A DNA stretch of 64,000 bases from Delphinapterus leucas (lineage: Eukaryota > Chordata > Mammalia > Artiodactyla > Monodontidae). The stretch is from positions 7,264,939-7,328,938 of the forward strand of contig NW_022098008.1 of NCBI RefSeq assembly GCF_002288925.2. Reading direction: 5' to 3'. Positions within the stretch are counted from its first letter, which is position 1. Each line of letters starts with the position of its first letter. The notes below the pieces were generated by a model. The model worked only from the letters and a program-made list of their open reading frames with translations, made no database searches and was not told the origin of the DNA. Positions 21,341 through 32,899 of the stretch are shown one piece after another. Position numbers and translations under genes: made by a program.

Positions 21341-24300
21341 TGACTAAAGTTTTCCTACAGACAAAAGGCAGGTGGAGGACATGGGTGGGGATGTATTCTG
21401 GGAAGGCCTCATAGGGTCCTGCTCGGTTACACAAGAAGCACACATATGTCCACAGAACATAACCAACAGAAGTAACTGAGTAAACATCTTCAAGGAGTGA
21501 GCTATCGGTAGTGGCAAATTCTACAGAAAGATTCATGAAAATCGTACTGACTAGTGTTAGTGGCTCATTATCCTCCCAAATATTATTGTCTTTAAAACTA
21601 CTAATGCAATTCTTTTCCAACACCTGTATTAAACACGGGGTTTTTTTCACACAAGCTAACTTTTTTCTTGCAGTACCCAACTAGATTATTATTTCAACTC
21701 TTTAGAATATATTATTTTTTGAATCAAGTTTTGTCTGATAGAGACATTTGCAACAATTTCTCCCAAATAGCTCTGATATAAAGGCATTCCTGTTCAATAT
21801 TATTTGCCAAGATAAATAAAATTTAGTTATATTTTTAAAATCATCTTTTCAAAGATTGATCTTGCCATCATAATAGCAAAAAAATGTATTTACGGAACCA
21901 CCATAAAGATGTTTAAATTGAAACCCAAACACATTAGTGAATTAGTCCATTATTTTCTATTTATTTTCCTTACCAACATACATATTGAAATGTTCAATAT
22001 GTCTCACATATTTTGGTAACTATAAATTTTTCAATATTTTCTTCTTAAATAAGTTTGTTATTTAACAATTATTTAAAATTGAATACAGGAAATAGTTGAT
22101 TTGGAAGAATCAGTCAAGAATAATAAAAAATTAACTAAATTTCCTGCTGCTCTGATGACAGACCCAGCTTTGTGTTCAGATGCAACATTTTCTTTCATAA
22201 TATTTTCTTAATTTTTCTCCTTCCCTCACTTTATTATTCAGCTTAAAAAATTGCTTGTGAATATTATTGTTTGGGGGCAGTTCGCTATAAACTCCTTCAA
22301 TTTATTTGAGAATAATATGTTAAAAATGACTGAAACGTGAGTAAATTGTTGAATCATGAAATTTTCAATTTAGTGTGTCACTGATGGTATTTTGTAATGT
22401 AGCTTTCCATACTCAAATGAGGTTGTAGGTTGTTATGTGACACTCATTCGTGACATTTCGCATTCTATGTGCTGTCATAAAAGCTTGCTTTTTCTTTAAA
22501 CCCCGTAGTGGCAAAGTGAGAAAGGCTGGAGAATTAGCAGAAATAATTTGTCTCTCTAGTACTTAAAAGAAAATATTTCTTTAGTTTACGTATTTTTAAA
22601 ATTTGGGGTAGTGTCTTACTCATTTGTTTGTTTTCAGGAAATATACTAACACAATTGCCTTTCCACACTCCTGAACTCTGATCAAAGCTGGAGGGTCTCT
22701 TTATAGGAGTGGTAATTATACCACATATCTGCGTAAGGAAAGAAATATCCATAACACTATCCTCTAACAGTCAATGTGTATATTGTTAATGCAGAAATCT
22801 CTTTCTGCATATTTTTTTCTCATGAAGTAACATTTTAAGTTATCACTAATGAATGACTGATGCTTCTTTCAACGTATATTTTACAGTTTTCTAAAATAAT
22901 GTAGGGAAACCAGCTAACTGCCAAATTCATTTTGCAACCATTAATACTCTATAAATCCAGGGTAAAGATGATTTTTAAGGATACTTATTCAAGTTTTCTC
23001 AGTCATGATATTTTATGTTCAACAAGGTAATATTTTAGTTTGATGATTTCAGTGACTTATGGTCACATTATGCTAGCGATTTACAAAGATTTATTTGATT
23101 AGCTTCCAACTTTTCTCTGTCTTCTCTTTCCTAATTGAAAATATCTTTAACTTATCTCAGTCATGATCATATTTTATATGAATTTCTATATACAGTGTTC
23201 TGACCTTTCTATATCAATTCAGATTTACTTTCAGCTCCTAGTAACAAAAACCTGACTTCAGACGTCTGTACTCATAAGGATTCATTCCCTCACATAAAAG
23301 GGCAGTGGAAGTTGGCTGTCCAGGGCTCAGAAAGCAGCTCCACTAAGTTGTGAGAGATCTAATGTATATGAATCTTCTATCTATTTTGCCACTTTTAGCA
23401 TAAATCTTCCAGCTATAAGAACACCTCATGTACCAGGATGGCAGCTAGAACAGCAGCACCCATGCCCATCACATCAATATTCCTGAATGTTGATAAAAGG
23501 AAGCCTGCTATTAGTATATTCCCCCATGTTGGACACCAAAGTCAATGAGATAAAGACAAATTTTTAGAGTGAAAGTGAATACAATGTTGAAAACATAAAT
23601 TTTTACTCACAAAGTTTCTTAAATGAGTAATTAGATGAAAGATATGTTTGGACAATGTGAAGGTTCCTGAAAAACAATTTCATTTTATTACAGGCAGAGA
23701 GTTTTCCAGATCTATGTTTACAAACATGGTCATATAAAATTGTGGTTTAACAAATCATTCCTTCAGAAAATTTAAACTCGTTTTTTTTTCCTTTTTCAGG
23801 AAATTCAAACCTCAAAAATCAATGCTGCCAAAAATGGTAATGAACTGAAGATGGTCTACATCAATGAGTATAACTTGCACACCCCTGTGTTAGCAATCTA
23901 TTGATCATATCCAGCAATAAGAAAGTACGTCACCAGTGATTTACAATATATTTGGACCATTAATAGTTTAACATGTCAATCACCCTACCAAACTGATTTA
24001 TCCCTAAAGATGCATATTTATTTATAAGATTTATTAAAATATTCCTACCTATCTATATGCAGGGCATAAAGTTTATAGTGGTTGGACTATTAAATAGTGA
24101 TAAATTGTTACCTCATAGAAATTAATTTTATTTAATGGCCGTTGATTTCCCAATAAACAGCTTATTATGCACTTCAGCATCTTGTGAAATACGCATCTTC
24201 ATACTTCAGTGAATATATGAAGCACTTAAAGTGAATATTCTTCTAGTGGAAGCAGTAATGTTCTCAGTAACAATATTGTAAATTGCTCGTGCTTTGCTAG

Positions 24301-25371
24301 CATATTTCTCTCCACATGCTTCTGCCACAAATACTTTATTAATGCGTTACATCTGCCATTAAAATAAAGTGACTTAAATCACTCAAAACAGTACTATCCA
24401 CTTAAGTTATTCACCCAATTTCAAATACTTTGTGCAAAGGGGAAAGTTAAATTAACACTCTGAAACTCATGAAATCCATGCCCAAGATGGTTTTTCATGG
24501 ATTATTCTGAAAATAGCCTGGTATTAAGTTTATGTCTCGTTTATTATTTGTCTTGGAATCTCTGAAGATTTTGAGGTGTCTATGGCTTCATTTGAAATCC
24601 ACCCTCTCCTTAATATTTTCTTCTTAAATTAACTCAAAGAATTCTGAGAATTTTAGCACCTGTGTGCTGAAGTGAGCACAGAAACACGAGGACTGTCTTC
24701 TCAATCTAGTTTGAGATTTTAGTGCTCTGCTTTGATAATGTATCTACTATTGGAGCTATCAAATCTAAAGAATTCTAGTCTTGGACTGCCTTGCCTATAA
24801 GCGTGTCATGTTTCATAAATGGATTTTTCAAGTGATTTTTGTCTCAGTTAATCACATTCAGTCAATTAACAAGTATTGACTTAATATCTGTTGTATCTGA
24901 GGCATAACATTTACATCTGAACTGTGTCTTCTGCTGACATCTTACCGTCTTAGAGACTTTGCTCCTGTATTTGAGCTGCTTTTTTAAGCTCCACATCTGT
25001 GCTGATCTAAAACTTTACCTCCTGATAACTTTCCACACGCCTGCCTCTAGGACAAGCCTGGCTCTTCACCTTCTCCCAAAGACCTCCATTCCACTCAACC
25101 TATTCGTTTAGAAAGTTCCAGCATGTTCCTGGTGTTTCTTAAATTACTCCTAAGCAAGTTTATCCAACTACATATCTCATTTGCTAGTGTGAGGAAATAA
25201 ATTCATAGATAAAGTTTGAATCAACTGCATGTAAAAATCATCAATAAGAACAGGGAATGGGATTTTATTCTGGGATTTATAACTGAGGCCCTAATGAATT
25301 TCTGAGAATTATTTATAATAGTTTATCAGATAGATTGTATTGCTTAATTCATGGTGTTCTCATGATCGTCT
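21341..25371. other. Mostly unannotated, AT-rich
   Basis: About 4 kb. A possible old interspersed repeat lies at 23230-23520 ('aagttggctgtccagggctc agaaagcagctcc'), but I cannot name its family. Open frames 21333-21680 and 22534-22752 (minus) are not recognisable. Nothing else stands out. Confidence 0.4.
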
Positions 25372-25580
25372 TCTTTTTTTTTATTTTTTGTGGTACGTGG
25401 GCCTCTCATTGTTGTGGCCCCTCCCGCTGCAGAGCACAGGCTCCGGACGCGCAGGCTCAGCGGCCATGGCTCACGGGCCGAGCCGCTCCGCGACATGTGG
25501 GATCTTCCCGGACCGGGGCACGAACCTGTGTCCCCTGCATCGGCAGGCGGACTCTCAACCACTGCAACACCAGGGAAGCC
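25372..25580 (-). repeat. CHR-type SINE, short form
   Basis: On the minus strand it runs from 'gggcttccctggtgttgcag' to 'gagaggcccacgtaccac' and an A tail (T run at 25372-25388). The direct repeat is 'catgatc(g)tcttctttt' at about 25361-25377 and 25582-25597, differing by one base. The A-box region reads 'gtgttgcag' rather than 'gtggcgcag', a CpG-decay type change. The 70-85 codon frames on both strands here are SINE shadows. Confidence 0.95.
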
Positions 25581-25597
25581 CCATGATCTTCTTTTAA

Positions 25598-27189
25598 TAG
25601 TACATGGAAACCAATGAGTGTATTGTCTAAGCTTTATATACTTCTACTCACTAAAAGCCAACAAGCTTCTGACAGAGCTATATATTCTTGTGGGGAAAAA
25701 AACAGATTTTAAGTGCTGGACAATAACTTGTCATTTTCCTTGACTTCTCATCCAACTTTGTCTTTGGCACTTGTCATTTAGAATAAAGCATTTTACATTA
25801 ATTACACTTTTGTGACCCTTGACTACTCTTGTTGGAAAAGCCAAGCACTTCAAGGAATAAAATTGTACTGAAAAAATCCATGAGATCATCTCATCTCTCT
25901 AGGCTGTCAATTCAAGTCCTAGTTCCTTTGGGAAATTGTTCAAAGGGACCTCAATGTCATTTCAATACAAGGATACTGAAATGTGTCTTTCATTTCACAG
26001 GAAATAGGAAAACTAAGGGGAAATTACTCATACCTCTATGATTTCACGGCACCTTCAACAGACCCAGCGGGATGTATTTTTCTGTGTTTACCTGATTTGG
26101 CATCTAACTCCCCAGTAAGGCTATAGTTTTTTTTGAGGGACCATTAAAAAATATAAAACCTCTCCAGTATCTAGCATAATATTTGTTATATCAATAGTGA
26201 TCAACACTCACTTGAATAGAGAAATATCATAGCTGCTAATACATAGTATTAGCTTTTAATTGATTTGTTAGGTGCTATTTCTAGTTTAGTTTAGGTAAAG
26301 TTATTATTTCTTATTCATTTAGGCTTGGTGCAAACTTGTACTTTGTACATGATAGTCATGTAGCTGAGAATATATGCTTTTTCTTTTTGTGTTGATATGC
26401 AACACTGCAGCTCAGCAGCCCTACACAAAGTTTCCATCCTATGGCTGAAGGTCTTCAAAGAGGAGATACAGGCTAGATATATTTTAGTGGGGTGTTCCTA
26501 TTTTCTTGATACTCTTGGCTTAGTGAGAAGTATTGTTTGTCCTTTACTCTTTGTTAAATGCAAGAATGAGTATGGACTTCTAGGAAATGCTTTTTCATGT
26601 AAACTTCTAAATATTGCCTCACATTAACAGCTTTATTAATTTTGAACTTCTCGTGTTTCTGTAACTAGCATTACTTTGTCTTATGTGCTGTCCTTCTTAT
26701 ATCTTACTAGATTTCATGGTAAAGGCTTTTACGGATTTTTGTATTCATATACAGATTTTAATGCTAGCACATATTAATCTGAATAAGATAAACTATGTTG
26801 AAGTAATGAACAAACTCCCAGTCTCAGTAGCTTAAGCAATAAAGGTCTATTTTTAGCTGATGGTATAGATGCAAAGCTGTTGAGCAGGGGACTCCATAAA
26901 ATCACTCAGGGACTTTAATCCAAAAAGTCATATTCATCTTTTTCTGGCCCCATCAGCAGGAGCATGAGACCTTCAGGGTCACTGAGGCAGAGAGAAAGCA
27001 TAGGAATCTATGCTTTCTTTCCAGCCGAATGTCAGTTCTTGCAGCCACTGGCTTGAAGTGTGGACTTGTGGCTCACTAAGAGGTTGGGTTGTGTAGTCTT
27101 TCTTGTGCTGAAGGCAGAATTGCATATTGGTAAGCCATGGTAATGTGGAACATGTTTCTATATGTGTTATGTTCTGGAAGAATTGCAAT
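25598..27189. other. No clear feature; possible old repeat at 26810-26990
   Basis: Unique-looking AT-rich DNA. 26810-26990 ('gagcaggggactccataaaa tcactcaggg') reads like an old interspersed repeat that I cannot name. Open frames at 25829-26041 and 26397-26627 lack recognisable features. Confidence 0.4.
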
Positions 27190-27310
27190 AATTTATAGTG
27201 GCTACTTCCTAGGATTTCTGTGATGACTAAATAAGTTAATATATGTAAAGCAAATAGAGCTAGGCACATAGTAAGTACGAAAACCTGGCTGCTGGTGTAA
27301 TTATTATACC
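27190..27310 (+). repeat. MIR-like ancient SINE, 3' part
   Basis: 'gatgactaaataagttaata tatgtaaagc' followed by 'gctaggcacatagtaagtac g' matches the conserved 3' half of MIR in order. It ends in 'taattattat', the place where MIR normally has its short ATT-type tail, and runs straight into the GTA array. Confidence 0.75.
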
Positions 27311-27315
27311 AATCA

Positions 27316-27590
27316 GGAGTAATAACGGTGGTGGTATAGTGGTCAAGATAGTAACAACAATCGCATTTACGTTAGTAGCAAGAGTGGTAATATTGGCAAT
27401 AGCAGTAGCAGCAGCAGCAGTAATAACAGCGACAGTGGGGATAGTAGGAGTAGCAGTAGCAGTAGTCATACAGGCAGTGGTGGCAGTAGCTGTAGTGGCA
27501 GCACTAGTAATAGTAACAGTAGTAGTAGTAGTAGTATCAGCAGCAACGGCAGCAGCAGCAGTAGTATCAGGGGAGCAGTAATATTTGAAC
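27316..27590 (+). repeat. Impure GTA/GCA trinucleotide array, left part
   Basis: Almost every third base keeps the phase of (GTA) or (GCA): 'gtagcagtagcagtagtcat', 'agtagtagtagtagtatcag', 'gcagcagcagcagtaataac'. The phase is retained for about 270 bp despite many substitutions. The right part of the same array resumes at 28064 after a Tigger element. The hydrophobic Val/Ala frame 27339-27581 arises from GTA and GCA codons and is not a gene. Confidence 0.9.
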
Positions 27591-27592
27591 TA

Positions 27593-28061
27593 CAGGCAGA
27601 CCTTGGGGATATTGCAGGTTTGGTTCCAGACCATTGCAATAAAGATAATATCGCCGTAAAGACAGCCACACAGATGTTTTGGTTTCCCAGTGCATGTAAA
27701 AGTTATGTTTACATTATTCTGTAGTCTATTATGTGTGCAATAGCATTATGTCTAAAAAGACAATGTACATGCCTTAATTTAAAAATATTTAACTGCTAAA
27801 ATATTCTAACCATCATCTGAGCTTTCAGTGAGTCACCGTAGTAACATCAAAGGTCACTGATCACAGGTCACTATAACAAATATAATAATAATGAAAGTTT
27901 GAAATATTGCAAGAATTACCAAAATGGGGCACAGAGACACAAAGTGAGCAAATGATGCTGGAAAAATGGCACCAATAGGCTTGCTCAACGTAGGGGTGCC
28001 CCAAACCTTGAATTTGTAAAAACCTCAATGAAGCGAAATGCAATGAAACAAGCTATGTCTG
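27593..28061. mobile_element. Tigger1-type internally deleted DNA transposon
   Basis: A 469-bp element with imperfect terminal inverted repeats: 'caggcagaccttggggata' at the left, and 'gcaatgaaacaagctatgtctg' region at the right. It is flanked by TA on both sides (27591-27592, 28062-28063), the mariner/pogo target. Internal phrases such as 'gtttcccagtgcatgtaaaa' and 'gcattatgtctaaaaagaca' are typical of Tigger1 ends. The transposase gene is absent. It resembles the artiodactyl/carnivore nonautonomous Tigger1 derivatives. Confidence 0.92.
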
Positions 28062-28063
28062 TA

Positions 28064-28135
28064 GAGCAAGAGTGGGGTTAGTAGAAGCAGGAGTGGCAGT
28101 AATAGTAAGGTAGTCACAGCAGCGGTCGTAATAGC
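28064..28135 (+). repeat. GTA/GCA array, right part
   Basis: 'tagtagaagcaggagtggca gtaatagtaagg' continues the same trinucleotide texture seen at 27316-27590, beyond the TA site of the inserted Tigger element. Confidence 0.8.
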
Positions 28136-28457
28136 TGTGCTACCAGTTCCCTCAGCACTTGGCAAAACTCATGTATGTAGGCATATATACAGCCCTTTAC
28201 CTTTTTAACACTTAGCTTTTAGATTCCATATTCCATTTTCAATTTGCTTAGTTTATTGTTCTATTCAACTTTCCATTAGACATTTAATTAAGCATTAGCA
28301 TTTTTACCTTCATTTATTTTTAAAAAATGTTGAAATATTCATTCTGTGATTGCACCTTATATGCTCACAAAACCGTTCTAATATCCTCTGAGGTGCTTAG
28401 ATTCTTGGATACCAAAACTAGATTTTTCTGGGCTTTGGTGCTGGCCCCCACTCCTGA
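28136..28457. other. No recognised feature
   Basis: AT-rich sequence between the Tigger/array block and a MIR. Confidence 0.4.
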
Positions 28458-28612
28458 GTTTTCTCTGTTTCCTCAACTATAAAGTGTGAATCATAATAGT
28501 ACCAACTTTGTAGAATTGTTTTAAGGATGAAATGAGTTATATATATGTGAAGTACTTTGAACGGTGGCAAGCTTAAAACAATTGCTCACCGAGAATTAGC
28601 TCTTACTGTTAC
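28458..28612 (+). repeat. MIR-like ancient SINE
   Basis: 'tctgtttcctcaactataaa gtg', 'aatcataatagtaccaactt', 'aaggatgaaatgagttatat atatgtgaagtactttgaac' follow the MIR core and 3' half in order. Confidence 0.8.
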
Positions 28613-28889
28613 ATAGATGGTGTCTCTTTTCCTGTGCTATTTATTTGCATCTGCTCTCTTTTGCTCTTAATCAGACTTGTCAAAGATTTCTCTGTCTTTC
28701 ACTTAATTGATTGCTTTTAGTTTCTGGCTGTTATATTTTGTAATCCACTCTCTTCTGCTTTCTTTGGCATTTTTCAGTTGTTTTCACCAAAGTCCTACAG
28801 TTGTGTAATTAGTGAATTTAATTTCAGTGTTTGTTTTCTCAATATAGGCATTTAGAGCTATACTTCTTTTCCCTAACAGTTTGCTTTGT

Positions 28890-30560
28890 ATTTCCTTAAG
28901 GACCACTAATGTATAGTATTTTTTCATGTCCTTATTGGCCATTCATATGTCTTCTTTGTGATGTCTGTTTAAATCTTTTGCTCATTTTTATTAGGTTTCT
29001 TTGTTATTGAATAGTAAAATATTTTATTATTTATATTATATATTATGTTATACATATTTATATAACCTAGGTATACATTCTAGATGCTGCAAATATCTTC
29101 TCCTAGTTTATGACTTGTCTTTTCATTTTTTTATGACATCTTTAGGAGTGTACATATTTTTTTATTTACATTTCCTTTACCATTTTTGACTTTTGTATTC
29201 TAAGAAACTTTTGTGTGCCCCAAGGTCACAAAGATTTTCTTCTCTATTTTCTTTTAGAAGTCTTACAATTTTACACTTAGGTCTTTGTATGGGGTGAGAT
29301 AGAGTCCATCCTCCCACACCCCACTGCATATAGGGACATCCTACTGCTTTAATACCATTTCTTGAAAATAATACACCTGTATCTATTATTTTACTGTTTG
29401 TTTTCTTTTGACCTCACCAATCTGATGTATCTGTTTTGTCTCCTCTTTTAATTTCTTTTGGGTTAATTCATTCATTATCATTATCTCCTCTTTAGTTGTA
29501 CACTCTTTTACATTCAGGAGTTGCTTTAAATATTACAACATACTTCAATGAATTATTTTATCTTAAATTATTTTATCTATATATTCTTATACTAGTATTT
29601 GAGAATACTTTAACTTCATTTACATCAAAGACTTTTTAAAATTTTATTGTGCTTGCCTATTTTATATTTACATGTATTTTATATACTACATGACATTATT
29701 ATTGTTGCTTTCTAATGTTAATATTCATTTATATTTACCAACAGATTTATTCTTTCTGTTGTCCTTGATTCTATTCTAATTTCTTTTTTTCCATCTTGGA
29801 TTATTTTACTCTGGTGAGAAAACTACCTTTAATATTCCTTTCAGGGAATATCTGCAGGTGATAATTCTGTTTTTATTCACTTTGTCTTTATTTATTTTAA
29901 CTGCATATCTGTAGGATGTTTTCACTTGATATGGGAATTCTAGATTGGAAATTATTTTTTTCAGCTTTTAATACTGTCATTTTATTTTCTTCTGACTTCC
30001 TTTGTGTGCTGAAAATAGCAGCTGTCCGTCTCTTTTTTTTTTTTTTTTGCGGTACGCGGGCCTCTCACTGTTGTGGCCTCTCCCGTTGCAGAGCACAGGC
30101 TCCGGATGCGCAGGCCCAGCGGCCATGGCTCACGGGCCCAGCTGCTCCGCGGCATGTGGGATCTTCCCGGACCGGGGCATGAACCCGAGTTCCCTGCATT
30201 AGCAGGCGGACTCAACCGCTGCGCCACCAGGGAAGCCCGCAGCTGTCAATCTTAATCTTGCTCCTTGGAAAGTGCTGTATATTTTTATTTCTGTCTGCTT
30301 TTCATAATCTCATCAATTTTTACCAGGACTTGTCTGGGTGTGGTCATTTTGTATTTAAGCTGCTTGCACTTACTAAACTTCTTGAATCTGTAGAGAGTGA
30401 TCCCTTCATTGATTTGGGGAAATTATCAGATTCCTATCTCTTTCTCTCCTTTTCTTCTGGGATTCTGATTATATGGAAGTCAGACCTTTTGACTAAGCAA
30501 CCCCCTCCCAGTTTAAACTTGAGATATTATCTTATTCCAGAAAAGGTTCACCCTATCCTA
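28890..30560 (-). repeat. Old L1M, ORF2 and 3' region, split by a SINE
   Basis: 28890-29400 parallels the complement of L1 ORF2 ('tccttattggccattcatat gtcttc', 'aaatcttttgctcattttta ttaggtttct', 'agaaacttttgtgtgcccca aggtcac'). 30250-30500 parallels the complement of the L1M 3' region ('ctcatcaatttttaccagga', 'cttcttgaatctgtagagag', 'cttctgggattctgattata'). A CHR SINE interrupts it at 30027-30238. The block may be more than one fragment; limits are approximate. All frames are broken. Confidence 0.6.
30027..30238 (-). repeat. CHR-type SINE, short form, inside old L1
   Basis: Minus strand: 'cgggcttccctggtggcgca' start, B box 'gggttcatgcccc', 'gagaggcccgcgtaccgc' end with an A run of about 17. 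Perfect 9-bp TSD 'gcagctgtc' at 30018-30026 and 30239-30247. Intact pol III boxes and a long pure tail suggest a fairly young copy. Confidence 0.95.
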
Positions 30561-32574
30561 TGGTAGCTAGCTGGAGTGAAGCAAATAATTTTGTTCCAGT
30601 ATAGATCTGGCTCAAATTTGTGTTGAAATTTGGAAACTTCTGCCTGTCGCTGATTCACCACTGCTACTACTGCATAGCTCTTCAGTTGTCAAACTTAGAG
30701 TCTAATGTATTGCTAGGGTTCCAAGCACATCTTAGGTGCTCAGCTCCAGTTTCTACCTCCTCTACATTGGAAATCAACTGAAAACTACTCTCTGATGTTC
30801 AGCTTTTGTCAGCTTCATTTCTCACGCTTCACCTGTGCAGTTTAAGAGTTTTGCATATGACAACATGAAAAATCACTGCTCAACCCTTCTCTTTTCTCCA
30901 AGATTTTGGCCTCTTGAACATGAATTGTCTACCATTTTGGTTCCAATTATGCCTTTGGAATAAAATTCTAGCATAGCAATTATTGGTTAAACGTCTTAAC
31001 ATTAATAAAATTTTGACACATGTTGCTAAATTGTCTTTCACAAAGATTGAATCAATTCAATCTTTTACCAAAGTGTATAGCATAAAGTGTATTTACTTGT
31101 AAAGTGATTATTTTCTATAGTCTCTTGCATCAATATAGGCAATAAATAAAGACGAACAAAATTGAAGGTGTGGTTTTATCTGTAAGAAAATCCTTCCATA
31201 AGTAAGAGGGGAAATGTAGTGGCAGAGAATTCCTCTTAGCTTAATAAGAGAAGATAAACTAATGGCGCTTCCTTGATGAATCACAAGCATCATATAGACA
31301 TCACCATAAATTTAGCATTAGACAGTATATCAAAGACTCATGTTACAGAGAATTTATCATTTCACTCACATCATTTGGCTGTGAGAAGAGATAAGTCTTT
31401 GCTTTTGCCTTCTACGGGTTTGTGTATATTTTTATCAATGCATAAATGTTTATGTGTTTTAATAGACTCTAAATTATCTGAGATTTGGGACCCTGTCAGT
31501 CCTCCTCCAGTTACATGTCACAGCTCCCAGTGCATTGTGGGTATTTAATAAAAGTGTGTTGAGCGAATATTTCTGGAAGGATGCAGACTTAGCAATATCA
31601 GCAAAATCTTTAACCTAAAATATATCATCACATTTGCCTTTTTCTAAGAAATATTTCATGAGTTGGTAATAGATTCCTCTTTGTAGGTCAAAAAACATTA
31701 CTGGAGCATCCAAGACACAGAGAAGCCTGGACCAGTCAAATGGGTCAATTATCTTTTTAAACATATTATCTTATAATTTTAAATTTCAGAATCTTTTCTT
31801 GCTAGTACAGCTAGTATCCGAACAAGAGGGAATTGTTTGTTTTTACAATATTAAAACTAAGACTTAAAAATATGGTCTGGGAATCTTTCATGATTCATGC
31901 CCTCAGACTCCCAGGGTCTATAAAGTATGGATACATATGAGCCTGAAAACAAATTGTGACTCATGCAAACTAGAGGAAAGGACTCAGATCACACACACAC
32001 ACCACAGTGTAGTTGGGACGTCTGAAGAATTATTCACAACTGTTTCACTCACATCTTTTAGTCAAGGTTCCCCCTGTCCCATAATAAAGGCCACATGGCT
32101 TTGGTCACCTTGATAGATTAAATGTGTCTGCAGAGCTTCAGGCACATCCTCACAAATATTCTCGCCAACCACACGTTTTACAGGGCAACGGAGCCCAAAG
32201 TATCGGTGAAACTATTAATCAAAGTGTCACTCTTTAGAACTCTTAAATTACAGCCTTTAATATCCTTGTGACAGTCATGATTTGATAGGACCTAGACTTC
32301 ACTGTTTTTATTTGGTTAAAAATTCCCCCAAATTCTCAAAAACTTAATGTCCTAAGACACAAAGTTTCTTCCAAAATATAGGCATTTTGTAGAATTAAAT
32401 TAGAACAGTATCAGGCCTTAAGGGAAAGTCCTTGTCAAATAACCATCTCAACAATGTTGGGGAAAGATTGTTTCTGCTTCAATGATTGGGTCACCATTTA
32501 CTATTTCGCTAAGCCAGGTGCAAGTATAGTTATAATTGGAAAGTAGTTTACCATATAAGATTAAAAAGCAACAT
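30561..32574. other. No recognised feature
   Basis: AT-rich; 30561-30960 may continue the L1M 3' region. Short AC repeat near 31986-32005. Open frames 31108-31293 (minus) and 31273-31548 (plus) show no domain. Confidence 0.4.
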
Positions 32575-32775
32575 GAAATGTATGGACACCAAGGGGGGAG
32601 AGTGACGGGGTGGTGGTGGTGGTATGAATTGGGAGATTGGGATTGACATGTATACACTAATATGTATAAAATGGATGACTAATAAGAACCTGCTGTATTA
32701 AATAAATAAATAAATAAAATACAATTCAAAAATTAAAAAAAATAAAAATAGAAATAAAATAAAAGATATAACTTG
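32575..32775 (+). repeat. 5'-truncated L1 3'UTR
   Basis: 'gaattgggagattgggattg acatgtatacactaatatg' is the L1 3'UTR motif that also appears at 63960-64000. It ends in an AAAT-rich tail at 32700-32765. The poly-purine 'ggggggagagtgacggggtg gtggtggtgg' precedes it. Confidence 0.85.
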
Positions 32776-32899
32776 CACTTCGCTGAGTGCACAAATCTTA
32801 AAAAAAAAAAAAAAACAACGTGGTGCACATCTAACAATAGTCAGGTTTATGATCAGGAGTGCTCTTATCTATAAAGCTGCTAACTTTCAAACCTTAAAG

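Noticed and set aside
27339..27581. 80-codon hydrophobic frame that could look like a membrane protein
   Set aside because: It is a Val/Ala translation of the GTA/GCA trinucleotide array and has no other support.
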